DNA from: Adhaeribacter arboris
GTDB lineage: Bacteria > Bacteroidota > Bacteroidia > Cytophagales > Hymenobacteraceae
Direction: 5' to 3'
Assembly (NCBI RefSeq): GCF_003023845.1
Contig: NZ_PYFT01000001.1
Coordinates: forward strand, 930,001-994,000
DNA length: 64,000 nt
Below the pieces are notes generated by a model. The model did not search any database, had not been told where the DNA came from, and saw only the letters and a list, made by a program, of their open reading frames with translations. Below, piece by piece: positions 50,932-59,737 of this stretch (positions are counted from its first letter, which is position 1; each line of letters starts with the position of its first letter). The translations under genes and the position numbers were made by a program.

Positions 50932-52053
50932 CTAAACTCTTATATATACCTTTCTTTTATCTAACAAATACCCGACAAACCAGCAAATTAACATAAAACT
51001 TAAGGCAAATAAAAGCGAGCCCATGTAACCGCCAAATGGGGAGAATACTGTTTGATAGATGGCTTCGTACAAACTTCCTTCCCCGCTTCGGAAAAAGTAT
51101 AACAGAATGGCCAAAACTTCAGAAAGCAGGTAAATAAACAGCGGGTTGCGGCCAAAAACTTCGAAAAAATACGTCCATCGGATTTTATGTCGCAAATCAA
51201 TTACGTACACCAACATCGCCAATAATATACAATCAATGGCAACGGTAAGAACCACGAATGAACTCGTCCATAATTTTTTATTAACCGGAAAAGTTAAATT
51301 CCAGGCGTAAGCGATAAATAAAAGCAAACAGCCTGTTAAAAGAAGTTTCGCCAACGCTTCAAACGTTTTGCCTTGCTTTTGTAAGAAAAAGCCGGCGGCG
51401 TATCCGGCGGTTACGTTGGCTATGGCCGGTAAAGTACTTAATAAGCCTTCCGGGTCAAAAGGTACTCCTTCGCCCATGTATAAATGCGAGGGGCCAATCA
51501 GCCAATTATCTAACTTTAAAACCGCGTTGCCGTGCAAGGTTAATTGGGCGCCGGGTTCTCCAAAAATTAACAGTAAAGCCCAGTATACGAAAAGTCCGAT
51601 AATGGAAACGAGTAAAGCTTTTCTCCATTGCAAGTAGTAGACTAAAAGCGCTGCTATCCCAAAGGCTAAAGCTATTCGTTGCAAAACCCCGAAAATACGG
51701 GTGTTTTCTATGGGATTGCCAACTAAATGTCCTTGTTCATAATGCACAAAAGGAAACCAGTACATAAGGTAACCCAGCATGAAAATGATAAATACTCGCT
51801 TTAGAATTTTACTAACTACCTGGCCTTGCGTCATGGTGCGGTAACGCTGCATCACAAAACTTAAAGCATTGCCTACCGCAAAAAGGAAAGAAGGAAATAC
51901 TAAATCGGTGGGGGTGAAACCGTGCCACTTGGCGTGCAGCAAAGGACTAAAAGTAGTAGCCCCATTCCCGGGAGTATTCACAATAATCATAAAACAAACC
52001 GTCATTCCCCGGAAAACATCCAGGGCGGTAAATCGTTGGGTAGATAGGGCCAT
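50932..52053 (-). CDS. Heparan-alpha-glucosaminide N-acetyltransferase-like membrane protein (DUF5009/NagX type)
   Basis: A 373-residue protein with about ten to eleven hydrophobic helices. The N-terminal RFTALDVFRGMTVCFMIIVN and the following TPTDLVFPSFLFAVGNALSF are the family signature of DUF5009/YeiB-like acyltransferases, in which a conserved His/Asp set in the first helices transfers an acetyl group across the membrane to an amino sugar. The residues AKWHGFTPTDL include a candidate active-site His. It could acetylate glucosamine-type sugars in the periplasm. It is divergent from the Gfo/Idh/MocA gene at 52377. Confidence 0.87.
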   Translation of the reverse strand: MALSTQRFTALDVFRGMTVCFMIIVNTPGNGATTFSPLLHAKWHGFTPTDLVFPSFLFAVGNALSFVMQRYRTMTQGQVVSKILKRVFIIFMLGYLMYWFPFVHYEQGHLVGNPIENTRIFGVLQRIALAFGIAALLVYYLQWRKALLVSIIGLFVYWALLLIFGEPGAQLTLHGNAVLKLDNWLIGPSHLYMGEGVPFDPEGLLSTLPAIANVTAGYAAGFFLQKQGKTFEALAKLLLTGCLLLFIAYAWNLTFPVNKKLWTSSFVVLTVAIDCILLAMLVYVIDLRHKIRWTYFFEVFGRNPLFIYLLSEVLAILLYFFRSGEGSLYEAIYQTVFSPFGGYMGSLLFALSFMLICWFVGYLLDKRKVYIRV

Positions 52054-52376
52054 ATTTTTCTTTACTGGTATAGGTGCGTCAAGAATGAAATCAATTAAGC
52101 GGAATAAGCCAGAAGTAAAAAGACCATTTTATAAGTGAAGGAAGCCTTTATACCTAATCATTTTTATATATGGAATGTTTCTTCCGGCGCACTCAATATA
52201 GTAAATTTATATAGTATGCCAACCAGTACTTAATTTTAACTTTTAGAAGAAATAAAAGACACTTACTAGTTTAATCCATTAAGACTAGAAGATATCAAAT
52301 TCGTTTCTTTTTAGATTTAAGTTAGTAGTTTTACTCGCATAAAAAATTCCACTTTTAAAACCAATCCAGATTAATT
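52054..52376. other. AT-rich divergent intergenic region, no gene seen
   Basis: 323 bp between the acyltransferase-like gene (-) and a Gfo/Idh/MocA gene (+). No convincing open frame or strong hairpin; it presumably holds two promoters. Confidence 0.6.
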
Positions 52377-53441
52377 ATGGCCAAAGAAATAAAAGTTGGT
52401 TTAATCGGTTACGGCATGGCCGGTCAGGTATTTCACGCGCCTATTATTACGGCCGTACCGGGTTTGCAACTCGTTAAAATCAGGGAGACTAAACTAGATA
52501 ATATCCGACTGGCGCAAACCCGCTATCCCAACGCGGAAATTGTTCCTGATTCCGAGGCTATCATTTCTGACGAGAAAATTGACCTGGTTGTTATTGCAAC
52601 GCCGAACAATTCGCATTATCCGCTCGCCGAAAAAGCCTTATTGGCGGGCAAACACGTGGTGGTAGACAAACCTTTTACCATTACCGCAGAAGAAGCCGAT
52701 AAATTAATTAATCTGGCGACCAGCCAAAATAAATTATTAACGGTACATCATAACCGGCGCTGGGACAGCAATGCCAAAACCATCCGGAAGATTATAGCCC
52801 AACAAATGCTCGGTCGCTTGGTAGAGCTGGAAGTTCATTTTGATAGGTACCGGCCTTTTTTTAGAACGGGTGCCTGGCGCGAAGAAAATACGCCGGGTTC
52901 CGGCATTCTGTACGATTTAGGCGCCCACCTGATCGACGAAGCGCAGTGTTTGTTTGGCTTACCGGAATTTATTATCGCTGATGAACGCATTCAGCGAACC
53001 AACGGCAAAACCATTGATAGCTTCACCGTAATATTGGATTACCCACAACTGAAAGTAACCTTAAAAGCCGGTATGCTGGTGCGCCAACCCGGACCCGTTC
53101 ATGTGTTGCACGGGGAAAACGGCAGCTACGTAAAATACGGCATGGATGTGCAGGAAGCCGCTTTAAAAGAAGGATTACACCCACTACATACCCCTAACTG
53201 GGGAAAAGAACCGGAAGCCAATTGGGGAACCATTAATACCGAGTACCAGGGGCAACATGTAATAGGTAAAATAGAAAGTGAACCAGGCGATTACCGGGAA
53301 TTTTACGTAAATGTTTACCAAACTCTTTGTGGGGAAGCTAAATTAGCCGTTACGGCCGAACAAGCCCGCCAAACCATCCGGATGATTGAACTAGCCCGCC
53401 AAAGCAGCGCTGAGAAACGGACTATTCCTTTTAGTAAATAG
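52377..53441 (+). CDS. Gfo/Idh/MocA family oxidoreductase, cytoplasmic
   Basis: A 354-residue NAD(P)-binding protein. GYGMAGQVFHAPII is the dinucleotide loop (residues about 11-24), and the EKP-type motif is HVVVDKPFT, with Asp in place of Glu. The C-terminal alpha/beta domain follows, with GAHLIDEAQCLFG. The layout (GYGMAGQVFHAP start) is that of YdgJ/YhhX-like members. It should oxidise or reduce a sugar-like alcohol; the substrate is unknown. No export signal, unlike the two Gfo/Idh/MocA proteins at 57983 and 59738. It appears to be a single-gene unit. Confidence 0.88.
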   Translation: MAKEIKVGLIGYGMAGQVFHAPIITAVPGLQLVKIRETKLDNIRLAQTRYPNAEIVPDSEAIISDEKIDLVVIATPNNSHYPLAEKALLAGKHVVVDKPFTITAEEADKLINLATSQNKLLTVHHNRRWDSNAKTIRKIIAQQMLGRLVELEVHFDRYRPFFRTGAWREENTPGSGILYDLGAHLIDEAQCLFGLPEFIIADERIQRTNGKTIDSFTVILDYPQLKVTLKAGMLVRQPGPVHVLHGENGSYVKYGMDVQEAALKEGLHPLHTPNWGKEPEANWGTINTEYQGQHVIGKIESEPGDYREFYVNVYQTLCGEAKLAVTAEQARQTIRMIELARQSSAEKRTIPFSK

Positions 53442-53642
53442 TAGAAAAAGCATTTGTCCGGATTTACTAATTTAAAATATTTGCAAGAAAGTAGAAAGTT
53501 TTAAGCTGTTCGTCTTTAACTTACTCTACCTATTTTACAATAACCAAAACTTGTATTTCCTTCTAATTAAATACTGTAGACCTCAAATAGAATTAATTTA
53601 AAGTATTTTACCAGTTTATTTGCTGATTTTTTGATGCTTAAA

Positions 53643-53677
53643 ATTCAACAACGAACAACTAATAACCAATAACTACT
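53643..53677 (+). repeat. Short AAC-rich word repeat before the map-like gene
   Basis: ATTCAACAACGAACAACTAATAACCAATAACTACT in two joined parts, ending 5 bp before the ATG at 53683. It shares AACAACTAATAAC with the block at 49526-49560 and AACGAACAACTA with 16416-16444. Confidence 0.5.
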
Positions 53678-53682
53678 GATTT

Positions 53683-54450
53683 ATGTCGATCTCCAAAGAA
53701 TCTGAATTGGTTGGGATGCAAAATGCCAGCGAAGCCGTGGCGTTTATCTTAAAAGAAATGAGAAATTACACCCAACCGGGTAGGACAACGAAACAAATTG
53801 ATGAATACGGCGGCCAGATTTTAAAGGACTTAGGAGCAAAATCGGCACCCCGTTTAACGTATAACTTTCCGGGTTGGACCTGTATTAGCCTGAATAACGA
53901 AATTGCCCACGGTATTCCTTCAAATCAGAAAATTGTGAAAGAAGGAGATTTGATTAACATTGATGTATCTGCGGAGCTAAATGGTTTTTGGTCCGACAAT
54001 GGGGGATCATTTGTTTTGGGCGAGGACATTCACCAGCATCAACCCTTAATTCAAGCTTCTAAAGAAATTTTGCGGAAAGCTATTTTTGCCATTAAAGGGG
54101 GCGTGCGAATTTCCGAAATTGGTTACTTAATAGAAAACGAAGCCAAAAAAGCAGGATATAAAGTTATTCAAAATTTAACCGGCCACGGCGTTGGGCGCAG
54201 CCTGCACGAAGAACCCCACGAAATTGCGAATTACCGGGATACGTATAATTTTAAGCGATTTAAGAAAAACTCGGTAGTAGCGGTAGAAACGTTTATTTCC
54301 ACGGCCTCTACCCAAGCCGTTACCCAAAAAGACGGCTGGACTTTAATCGGTAACAAAGGCGGTTTTGTGGCGCAACACGAACATACCCTTGTAATTACGG
54401 ATGGCAAACCCATTATCCTTACCGAAATGAATCAGATTTGGGAAGAATAA
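53683..54450 (+). CDS. map: Type I methionine aminopeptidase, probably a second copy
   Basis: 255 residues. All five metal ligands of MetAP-1 are in place: Asp94 and Asp105 (INIDVSAELNGFWSDNG), His168 (GHGVG), Glu202 (AVETFIS) and Glu233 (QHEHTL), matching the spacing in E. coli Map. It removes N-terminal Met from new proteins. In Bacteroidota the essential map copy normally lies in the ribosomal protein operon with secY and infA. This gene stands alone among metabolic genes, so it is probably an extra paralogue; that is inference. A short AAC-rich word block precedes the start, and a hairpin follows at 54612. Confidence 0.92.
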   Translation: MSISKESELVGMQNASEAVAFILKEMRNYTQPGRTTKQIDEYGGQILKDLGAKSAPRLTYNFPGWTCISLNNEIAHGIPSNQKIVKEGDLINIDVSAELNGFWSDNGGSFVLGEDIHQHQPLIQASKEILRKAIFAIKGGVRISEIGYLIENEAKKAGYKVIQNLTGHGVGRSLHEEPHEIANYRDTYNFKRFKKNSVVAVETFISTASTQAVTQKDGWTLIGNKGGFVAQHEHTLVITDGKPIILTEMNQIWEE

Positions 54451-54781
54451 GAGTTGATAACGGCTGAAAAGCTAAATTACCCTTTAAAATTTTCTTACCC
54501 GTTCAGATATCAAAAGCATTAGTTAAAAAATACTTTATAATGTGTTTGTTGAAAGTTTACATGAAAATTAGCTAGCCTTTCTAGGCGCTTAATTTGCTTT
54601 TATTTATAACTTCAAACAATTTCTAATGAGTCATTCAGTAGAAATTGTTTGAGCTGCTTAGCCAAATAATTTTTTTGCGGTTAAATAGTAAATCTAGCTT
54701 AAAACAGTACATGAATTAAATTATTGTTAAGTAGTAATTGCTAGATTATTTTTAATCAGAATACCTTATAATTTTACTTTC
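54451..54781. other. AT-rich intergenic region with one hairpin
   Basis: 331 bp with no supported gene. Its one clear structure is the inverted repeat at 54612-54652. The last ~60 bp likely carry the promoter for the DUF1801 gene. Confidence 0.6.
54612..54652 (+). terminator. Hairpin downstream of the map-like gene
   Basis: Arms TCAAACAATTTCTA (54612-54625) and TAGAAATTGTTTGA (54639-54652), a perfect 14-bp stem with a 13-base loop. It is about 160 bp after the stop and not directly followed by a long T run, so its terminator role is only probable. Confidence 0.5.
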
Positions 54782-55435
54782 ATGAAGCCCCAATCCATGA
54801 ACAATTCTGCGAACATCGACCAGTACATTCAAGATTTTCCCCCGGAAATCCAGGAGAGATTGCAACAGCTTCGGACAACCATTAGAGAAATAACCCCCGA
54901 AGCAGAAGAAAAAATCAGTTACGGCATTCCTACCTTTTATTTGCAGGGTAATCTGGTGCATTTCGGCGCTTATAAAAACCACATTGGCTTTTATCCGGCA
55001 CCTTCCGGTATTCAAGCTTTTCAGGAAGAATTAGCAACATACGAAGGTGGTAAAGGCACCATAAAATTTCCTTTGAATAAACCCCTTCCTGTTGATTTAA
55101 TTAAGAAGATAGTAGCCTATCGGGTGGAGAAAAACCTGGAGAAAGCTACTTCTAAGAAAAATTTAAGAACTTGCCGCAACGGGCACAAATACTATAAAAG
55201 CAGCGATGGCCCCACTTGCCCAATTTGTGAACAAGAACGTAAACCGCAAGATGATTTTCTTTCCTTGTTAGTTGCACCCGCCCGCAGAGCTTTGGAAAAT
55301 AAAGGTATCACCAACATTCAAGAACTCTCAAAATATTCCGAAGAGGAAGTTTTAAAATTACATGGGTTTGGTCCAAGTTCCTTACCTAAACTCCGGCAGG
55401 TTTTAGCGGACAACAAACTTTCGTTTAGGCAATAA
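54782..55435 (+). CDS. DUF1801 domain fused to a zinc ribbon and a helix-hairpin-helix/RNAP-alpha-CTD-like domain
   Basis: 217 residues in three parts. Residues about 10-118 are a DUF1801 (YdhG/iron-chaperone-like) domain (IQDFPPEIQERLQQL, KISYGIPTFYLQGNLVHFGAYKNHIGFYP). Residues about 129-148 make a small zinc-ribbon-like knuckle, CRNGHKYYKSSDGPTCPIC. Residues about 155-215 form helix-hairpin-helix repeats resembling the RNA polymerase alpha C-terminal domain (ALENKGITNIQELSKYSEEEVLKLHGFG, read as helices). The last two parts suggest nucleic-acid contact. Function is unknown; the DUF1801 part alone is common and short, so this longer fusion is notable. An alternative start is Met6 (54797). 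Confidence 0.8.
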   Translation: MKPQSMNNSANIDQYIQDFPPEIQERLQQLRTTIREITPEAEEKISYGIPTFYLQGNLVHFGAYKNHIGFYPAPSGIQAFQEELATYEGGKGTIKFPLNKPLPVDLIKKIVAYRVEKNLEKATSKKNLRTCRNGHKYYKSSDGPTCPICEQERKPQDDFLSLLVAPARRALENKGITNIQELSKYSEEEVLKLHGFGPSSLPKLRQVLADNKLSFRQ

Positions 55436-55541
55436 ATAAACTTTGTTTCACACTAAAAAAGTAAACAAATTCCTCAGCAATTCCCTACTTGAAGCGCATC
55501 AATTTGATAAAGAAAATTTTTAAATACTTATCGAAAAATAC

Positions 55542-56156
55542 ATGTACCATCTAAAATTTAGAAAAATGAGATTACCTAATCCTGCCTTAGAAGTTAATTG
55601 GCTAATAAACTCGCTTTCTTTTATAAAAAAGCATTTCGTAATTATAATAGCCTTAGGGCTAATTGCCGCTTTTGGCCGGGTTATTCAACTTGGTGGATTT
55701 GGTAAAATACCCACTTGGTTACACCTTGTTTTAGAAGTCATAATTGAAGGAACACGACTTTTGTTGTTTGTTTACGTGCTTGGTTTGGCAAACCTGAAAG
55801 CCGGATTATTAAAAATCAAACAGGTACTAACGCAGAAAAATAATCGTCATCAACTTTTAAACGCAGCTTGGCGAAAAGCGAAGAAGCAATGGTTAGCTAT
55901 TTGGTTAAATTTTATTTGTTTCTTGCTAATAGCGGCTTGTATCAATTATTTAATTGAGCTATTAGCTTACGAAACCTGTCTTTTACTCTCTCTAAAGCAA
56001 GGTGGTATTTTAACCAACACCTCCTCCGAATGGACAATTATGCTGTTTTTCAAAAATTTATCGGTCATTCCATTTACGCTGGTATTCGAAGCCATCTTTT
56101 TATTATGGCTTACCGATAAACTACAAAATTCGCATCCCGGAAAAGTAATTGGTTAA
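55542..56156 (+). CDS. Membrane protein, unknown function
   Basis: 204 residues, or 196 from the second Met at 55566, which better matches a usual start. About four hydrophobic helices are predicted (around residues 32-52, 62-82, 121-143 and 172-194) with basic loops (KKAKKQW-type). No family is recognised. It stands 106 bp after the DUF1801 gene, same strand, and ends just before a strong terminator at 56179. Codon use is AT-rich compared with the metabolic genes. Confidence 0.55.
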   Translation: MYHLKFRKMRLPNPALEVNWLINSLSFIKKHFVIIIALGLIAAFGRVIQLGGFGKIPTWLHLVLEVIIEGTRLLLFVYVLGLANLKAGLLKIKQVLTQKNNRHQLLNAAWRKAKKQWLAIWLNFICFLLIAACINYLIELLAYETCLLLSLKQGGILTNTSSEWTIMLFFKNLSVIPFTLVFEAIFLLWLTDKLQNSHPGKVIG

Positions 56157-56178
56157 GGGAATGAAGTTACTATACTTA

Positions 56179-56220
56179 TAAAGAGAAAGCCTTCCCGATT
56201 TAGAGAAGGCTTTCTCTTTA
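56179..56220. terminator. Bidirectional terminator between convergent genes
   Basis: Perfect 16-bp stem, TAAAGAGAAAGCCTTC (56179-56194) and GAAGGCTTTCTCTTTA (56205-56220), with a 10-base loop. It ends at the base before the stop codon of the minus-strand gene (56221), so it serves both the plus-strand membrane protein and the minus-strand isomerase. Confidence 0.9.
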
Positions 56221-57135
56221 TTATTGGAAGCCCCACTTTTTAACCATCGCTAAATCTTCTTTCACGCAAACCAACGGATCTTTGCCCTGATAGGATTCCT
56301 GTTCAATGATAAACTGAGTAGTGCCGCCCATTTTTCGGCCTAATTTCATAATTTCTTCCACCGGAATAACCCCCATCGTTAAAATGGTACTTTCGTAACC
56401 ACCCATTTCACCTTTTTCACTTTTAATTTCATCTTTTACGTGCATGGATTCAAAGCGGCCCGGGTAGCGCTTCATAATATCTAAGGCCCGGCCACCGGCC
56501 CCGTACATATTTCCTATATCTAATTGTTGCGCCACCAATTTTGAATCTGTGTTTTGCAGAATAATATCGAATAAAGTTTTATTATTTAGTTTAGAAGAAA
56601 ATTCAAAATCGTGGTTATGGTAGCCGAATTTTACCCCCGCTTTTTTACAAAGCTCGCCGCATTTGTTAAACCCATCCAAGAAACGCATTAAGCCATCCGC
56701 ATCTTGCCGTAAGCTCTCATCCATCCACGGGCTGATCACGTATTGCTGACCAACGGTTGCGGCATCATCCACGGTTTTTTTCCATTCATCGGTAAATTCT
56801 TTGGTGGCAGCGTCGTAATGTTGTTTGCCCAAAACCGAATGGCCACTCGGCATTTTCATCCCTAAATCATTCAGAATCTTTTTAAATTCATCCGGCGCAT
56901 AACCGTAAAATTTACCGTTGGTATAACCAGCGTGCTCCACGTTTTTATAGCCTATTTTAGCTATTTGCTGCAAGGTTTCCAATGGATTGGCTTTCATTTG
57001 GTCCCGCACCGAATACAATTGAATACCTACAATTTCTTTCGGGTTTTTGGCGGCAAAAAGCTGTTTACTCCAGAGAGCGGAACCAGCTAAAGCAACGGCG
57101 CTGGTTTTAATAAATGTTCTGCGGGATGTTTTCAT
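56221..57135 (-). CDS. Tat-exported sugar phosphate isomerase/epimerase-like TIM barrel
   Basis: A 304-residue xylose-isomerase-like TIM barrel with an N-terminal SRRTFIKTSAVALAGSALW Tat signal. Metal or acid residues of the fold can be followed: Glu and His in the N-terminal half (NVEHAGYT), His in GYHNHDFEFS, Asp in QQLDIGNMYG, His in SMHVKDE, and Glu in FIIEQESYQG. Exported epimerases of this kind accompany keto-sugar pathways, including 3-keto-glycoside processing, in Bacteroidota. It is followed on its own strand only by a terminator and preceded by a DUF2071 gene and a Tat-exported Gfo/Idh/MocA gene, also minus strand. Confidence 0.87.
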   Translation of the reverse strand: MKTSRRTFIKTSAVALAGSALWSKQLFAAKNPKEIVGIQLYSVRDQMKANPLETLQQIAKIGYKNVEHAGYTNGKFYGYAPDEFKKILNDLGMKMPSGHSVLGKQHYDAATKEFTDEWKKTVDDAATVGQQYVISPWMDESLRQDADGLMRFLDGFNKCGELCKKAGVKFGYHNHDFEFSSKLNNKTLFDIILQNTDSKLVAQQLDIGNMYGAGGRALDIMKRYPGRFESMHVKDEIKSEKGEMGGYESTILTMGVIPVEEIMKLGRKMGGTTQFIIEQESYQGKDPLVCVKEDLAMVKKWGFQ

Positions 57136-57219
57136 AAAAGACAGGCATTTTTAAGTGAAATAAAGAATTTTGGTTTTATTAATGGCTCTTTGATAAGGAT
57201 TACATTAGTACAGTACATT

Positions 57220-57954
57220 TCATTTTGCGTAAGCTCGGGCGTTAATTTTTATTTCTAATTTCTTCTCCACCGATATTTCAGAACCTTCCGCCAGCATCAC
57301 CGATGTTGGTTGATAGTCCGTTAAGAATTTAAATTTAGCACCATAAACAAGAGCAAAATCTACTTCTAATTTGTAATCTATAATTGCGTATTGTACCCAT
57401 TTGGGATGCTTTACTTCGTACTCATTGCTTTGTTGCTGATTTACGTGCGCGTAACCCCAGTAATGTTCGGTAATAAATTCAGCCTCGCTACCCACCGGAA
57501 TGAAACTAGCTATTTTCTCTGCTTTTATATGAATTTCTTGCCACTTAGAACTCTTTTTCCAACGGTATTTTACTTCCCTATCAACTTCATTCTCTTGCCA
57601 ACTATGCTGCATGGGCATGGTTTCATATTTTTCGTTGTAAAAAGTACTGGCCACGAAAGTAATGGCTGGTTTAGGTACAATTTCTTTTAAGAAAACTACT
57701 CCCCGCCGCCAACCATCGGGTACCTTTCTTTTCACGTAAAACCGCAGATTTACCTCTTCAAAATTTACGTGAAACGAAATCTTAAATCCTAGCACACGAG
57801 TATTCACAAACCGAAGACCGACTAGGCTTATATAACATTTATTTTCGTAGAAATCCAGTTCGGTTCCAAAAGGAACAAATTCTTGCAAAACGGAGGGATC
57901 TATTACGTAATTGATGAAAGCTAACTTCCGCCATTCTGCTCTTAAAAAACTCAT
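57220..57954 (-). CDS. DUF2071 (YqjF-type) protein
   Basis: A 244-residue protein matching DUF2071: opening AEWRKLAFINYVIDPSVLQEFVPFGTELDFY (as separate strands), YISLVGLRF, RVLGFKISFHVNFEEVNLRFYVKR, GWRRGVVFLKEIVPKPAI, and the TEHYWGYAH motif. Function of the family is unknown; no signal peptide. It sits between two Tat-exported sugar enzymes on the same strand, 28 bp after the Gfo/Idh/MocA stop, so it is likely in the same transcript, though it does not look related to sugar metabolism. Confidence 0.88.
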   Translation of the reverse strand: MSFLRAEWRKLAFINYVIDPSVLQEFVPFGTELDFYENKCYISLVGLRFVNTRVLGFKISFHVNFEEVNLRFYVKRKVPDGWRRGVVFLKEIVPKPAITFVASTFYNEKYETMPMQHSWQENEVDREVKYRWKKSSKWQEIHIKAEKIASFIPVGSEAEFITEHYWGYAHVNQQQSNEYEVKHPKWVQYAIIDYKLEVDFALVYGAKFKFLTDYQPTSVMLAEGSEISVEKKLEIKINARAYAK

Positions 57955-57982
57955 GTTTGTTTCCCGATAGTTGAATTAAGGA

Positions 57983-59404
57983 TTAGGTTTTAGATTTTTT
58001 ACCTTCTTTCACTACTTTCATGTTCACCGGATCCCAGTTGATTATCTTTTTCTCGAAATAACTGTCGTTGCAAGCCAAGCTGGGAGCCGCCGCCCGGAAG
58101 CCAAACGCGGCATCTTCTACAATAGGTTTGTTGTTCCGTACGGCTTCATAAAAATTGGTAACGTGGGCTAAATGCATATCGGTGCCGCCGGGGGTTTGAT
58201 AGACAAAGGAAGTTTTAAGGCCCGGGCTCTGATCCTCGGGCGAATATTTTTGATTATACTGCTGCCTAATTTTATCTTGCATAGCCTGCGGATACGTTTG
58301 CAAGGCGTCCCAGCCGCCAAGCCCCGGCGCTTTGTTCATTTTATTATGGCGTACGGTAACCGAATTACCGCCAATTTCCATTACTCCTTCGCTGCCTACA
58401 AACCGGGAAGTACCCGATTCGCCCATGCCGCTCACAAAATTAACCCGCAACATAACTTCGAAAGCCGGGTGTTCGGCCGTTTGCGGATACTCCATGATAG
58501 CGGTCATTACATCGGGCACATCGCGCCCATCTTTCCAGTAAGTTAAGCCACCCGTCGAGAATATTTTAGTGGGTCCTTTTGAATCGAGTACCGTATGAAT
58601 AGTAGATAATAAATGCACGAATAAGTCGCCGGCCATACCGGTTCCAAAATCGCGGTAGTTGCGCCACCAGAAAAACTTTTTCGGATCATAAGGCATTTTC
58701 CCCATCCCGGCAATGTAACGTTCCCAGTCTACGGTTTCCGGCGAAGCATCCAAAGGCATGGTATATTGCCAGGCTCCCAAGGCGCTCTGGCGATCGGTGG
58801 CCGCTTCAATAACGGTTAGTTGCCCAATTTCTCCGGCTTTATAATATTCGCGGGCTTTCTGCACCGATAAACCACTTACCCACTGGCTGCCGATTTGCAA
58901 AGGTTTACCCGTACGTCGTTGGGCTTCAATTACCGGTAATCCTTCGCTAATTTTTTGCACCATGGGCTTTTCGCAGTAAACGGCTTTCCCTTTATTTAAG
59001 GCATCAATGGTCATGCGGGCGTGCCAGTTATCACTTGGGGCGATAATAACGGCATCAATATCGCTACGTTCTAAAATTTCGCGGTAATCGCGGGTGGTCA
59101 TCAAGTTAGCGCCGAATAATTCTTTAGACCGTTCTAACCGGCCGGTATATAAATCGCAGGCGGCCACCAATTCTACCCCCGGCACCTGTAAGGAGGAGCG
59201 GACATCGTTAAAGCCCATTATGCCCATGCCAATGCAAGCAATGCGGATGCGGTCGTTGGCCGCTATTTTTTTATCGGCCGCCAAAATTCGCTGTTCTACT
59301 AAATCTTTTTGCTCGGCTAATGCCGGTATAGAGCCACCTGCCAGAAGTAAAGAAGAAGCTCCCAATTGCTGAATAAACTTTCGACGCGAAGAAGATATTG
59401 CCAT
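57983..59404 (-). CDS. Tat-exported Gfo/Idh/MocA family oxidoreductase
   Basis: A 473-residue protein with the N-terminal signal SSRRKFIQQLGASSLLLAGG. GMGIMG in IACIGMGIMGFND is the dinucleotide loop, and YCEKPM the EKP motif, then the usual SQWVSGL and the C-terminal domain. The extra length over cytoplasmic members and the Tat signal place it in the group of exported, tightly NAD-bound family members often called glycosidase- or keto-sugar-type oxidoreductases. The same architecture recurs at 59738. It is the first gene of a minus-strand set with DUF2071 and an exported isomerase. Confidence 0.9.
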   Translation of the reverse strand: MAISSSRRKFIQQLGASSLLLAGGSIPALAEQKDLVEQRILAADKKIAANDRIRIACIGMGIMGFNDVRSSLQVPGVELVAACDLYTGRLERSKELFGANLMTTRDYREILERSDIDAVIIAPSDNWHARMTIDALNKGKAVYCEKPMVQKISEGLPVIEAQRRTGKPLQIGSQWVSGLSVQKAREYYKAGEIGQLTVIEAATDRQSALGAWQYTMPLDASPETVDWERYIAGMGKMPYDPKKFFWWRNYRDFGTGMAGDLFVHLLSTIHTVLDSKGPTKIFSTGGLTYWKDGRDVPDVMTAIMEYPQTAEHPAFEVMLRVNFVSGMGESGTSRFVGSEGVMEIGGNSVTVRHNKMNKAPGLGGWDALQTYPQAMQDKIRQQYNQKYSPEDQSPGLKTSFVYQTPGGTDMHLAHVTNFYEAVRNNKPIVEDAAFGFRAAAPSLACNDSYFEKKIINWDPVNMKVVKEGKKSKT

Positions 59405-59737
59405 GGTTAATACGATTTTTTAGGTATTTGGTAAAAAGATTCGAGAGCTAGTTTTAATTAAACTCTTCACAGGCTTTAAATGCCTAATATAAGAAGATAT
59501 TTAACATGAAATTAAGAATATTTGGGCTTAATCTAAATTTAGAATGGCAGAAGGAAGTACAAAATGAAAGACTCAGAAAAAGCAAGTCTGCTTTCGAATA
59601 CGCGGGTAAATTTTTTATCTTATAAAAACAGTAGCCGCGTATTTTAGAAATTTTCCTTTACCATTTAGTTAAATAAGTGTACATTATAACGTTGCTATTA
59701 TCTATACTATAACCAAGCTTATCTCATCCAGAACTTT
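59405..59737. other. AT-rich divergent intergenic region, no gene seen
   Basis: 333 bp between two divergent Gfo/Idh/MocA genes. No convincing open frame or strong stem-loop; it probably holds both promoters. Confidence 0.6.
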
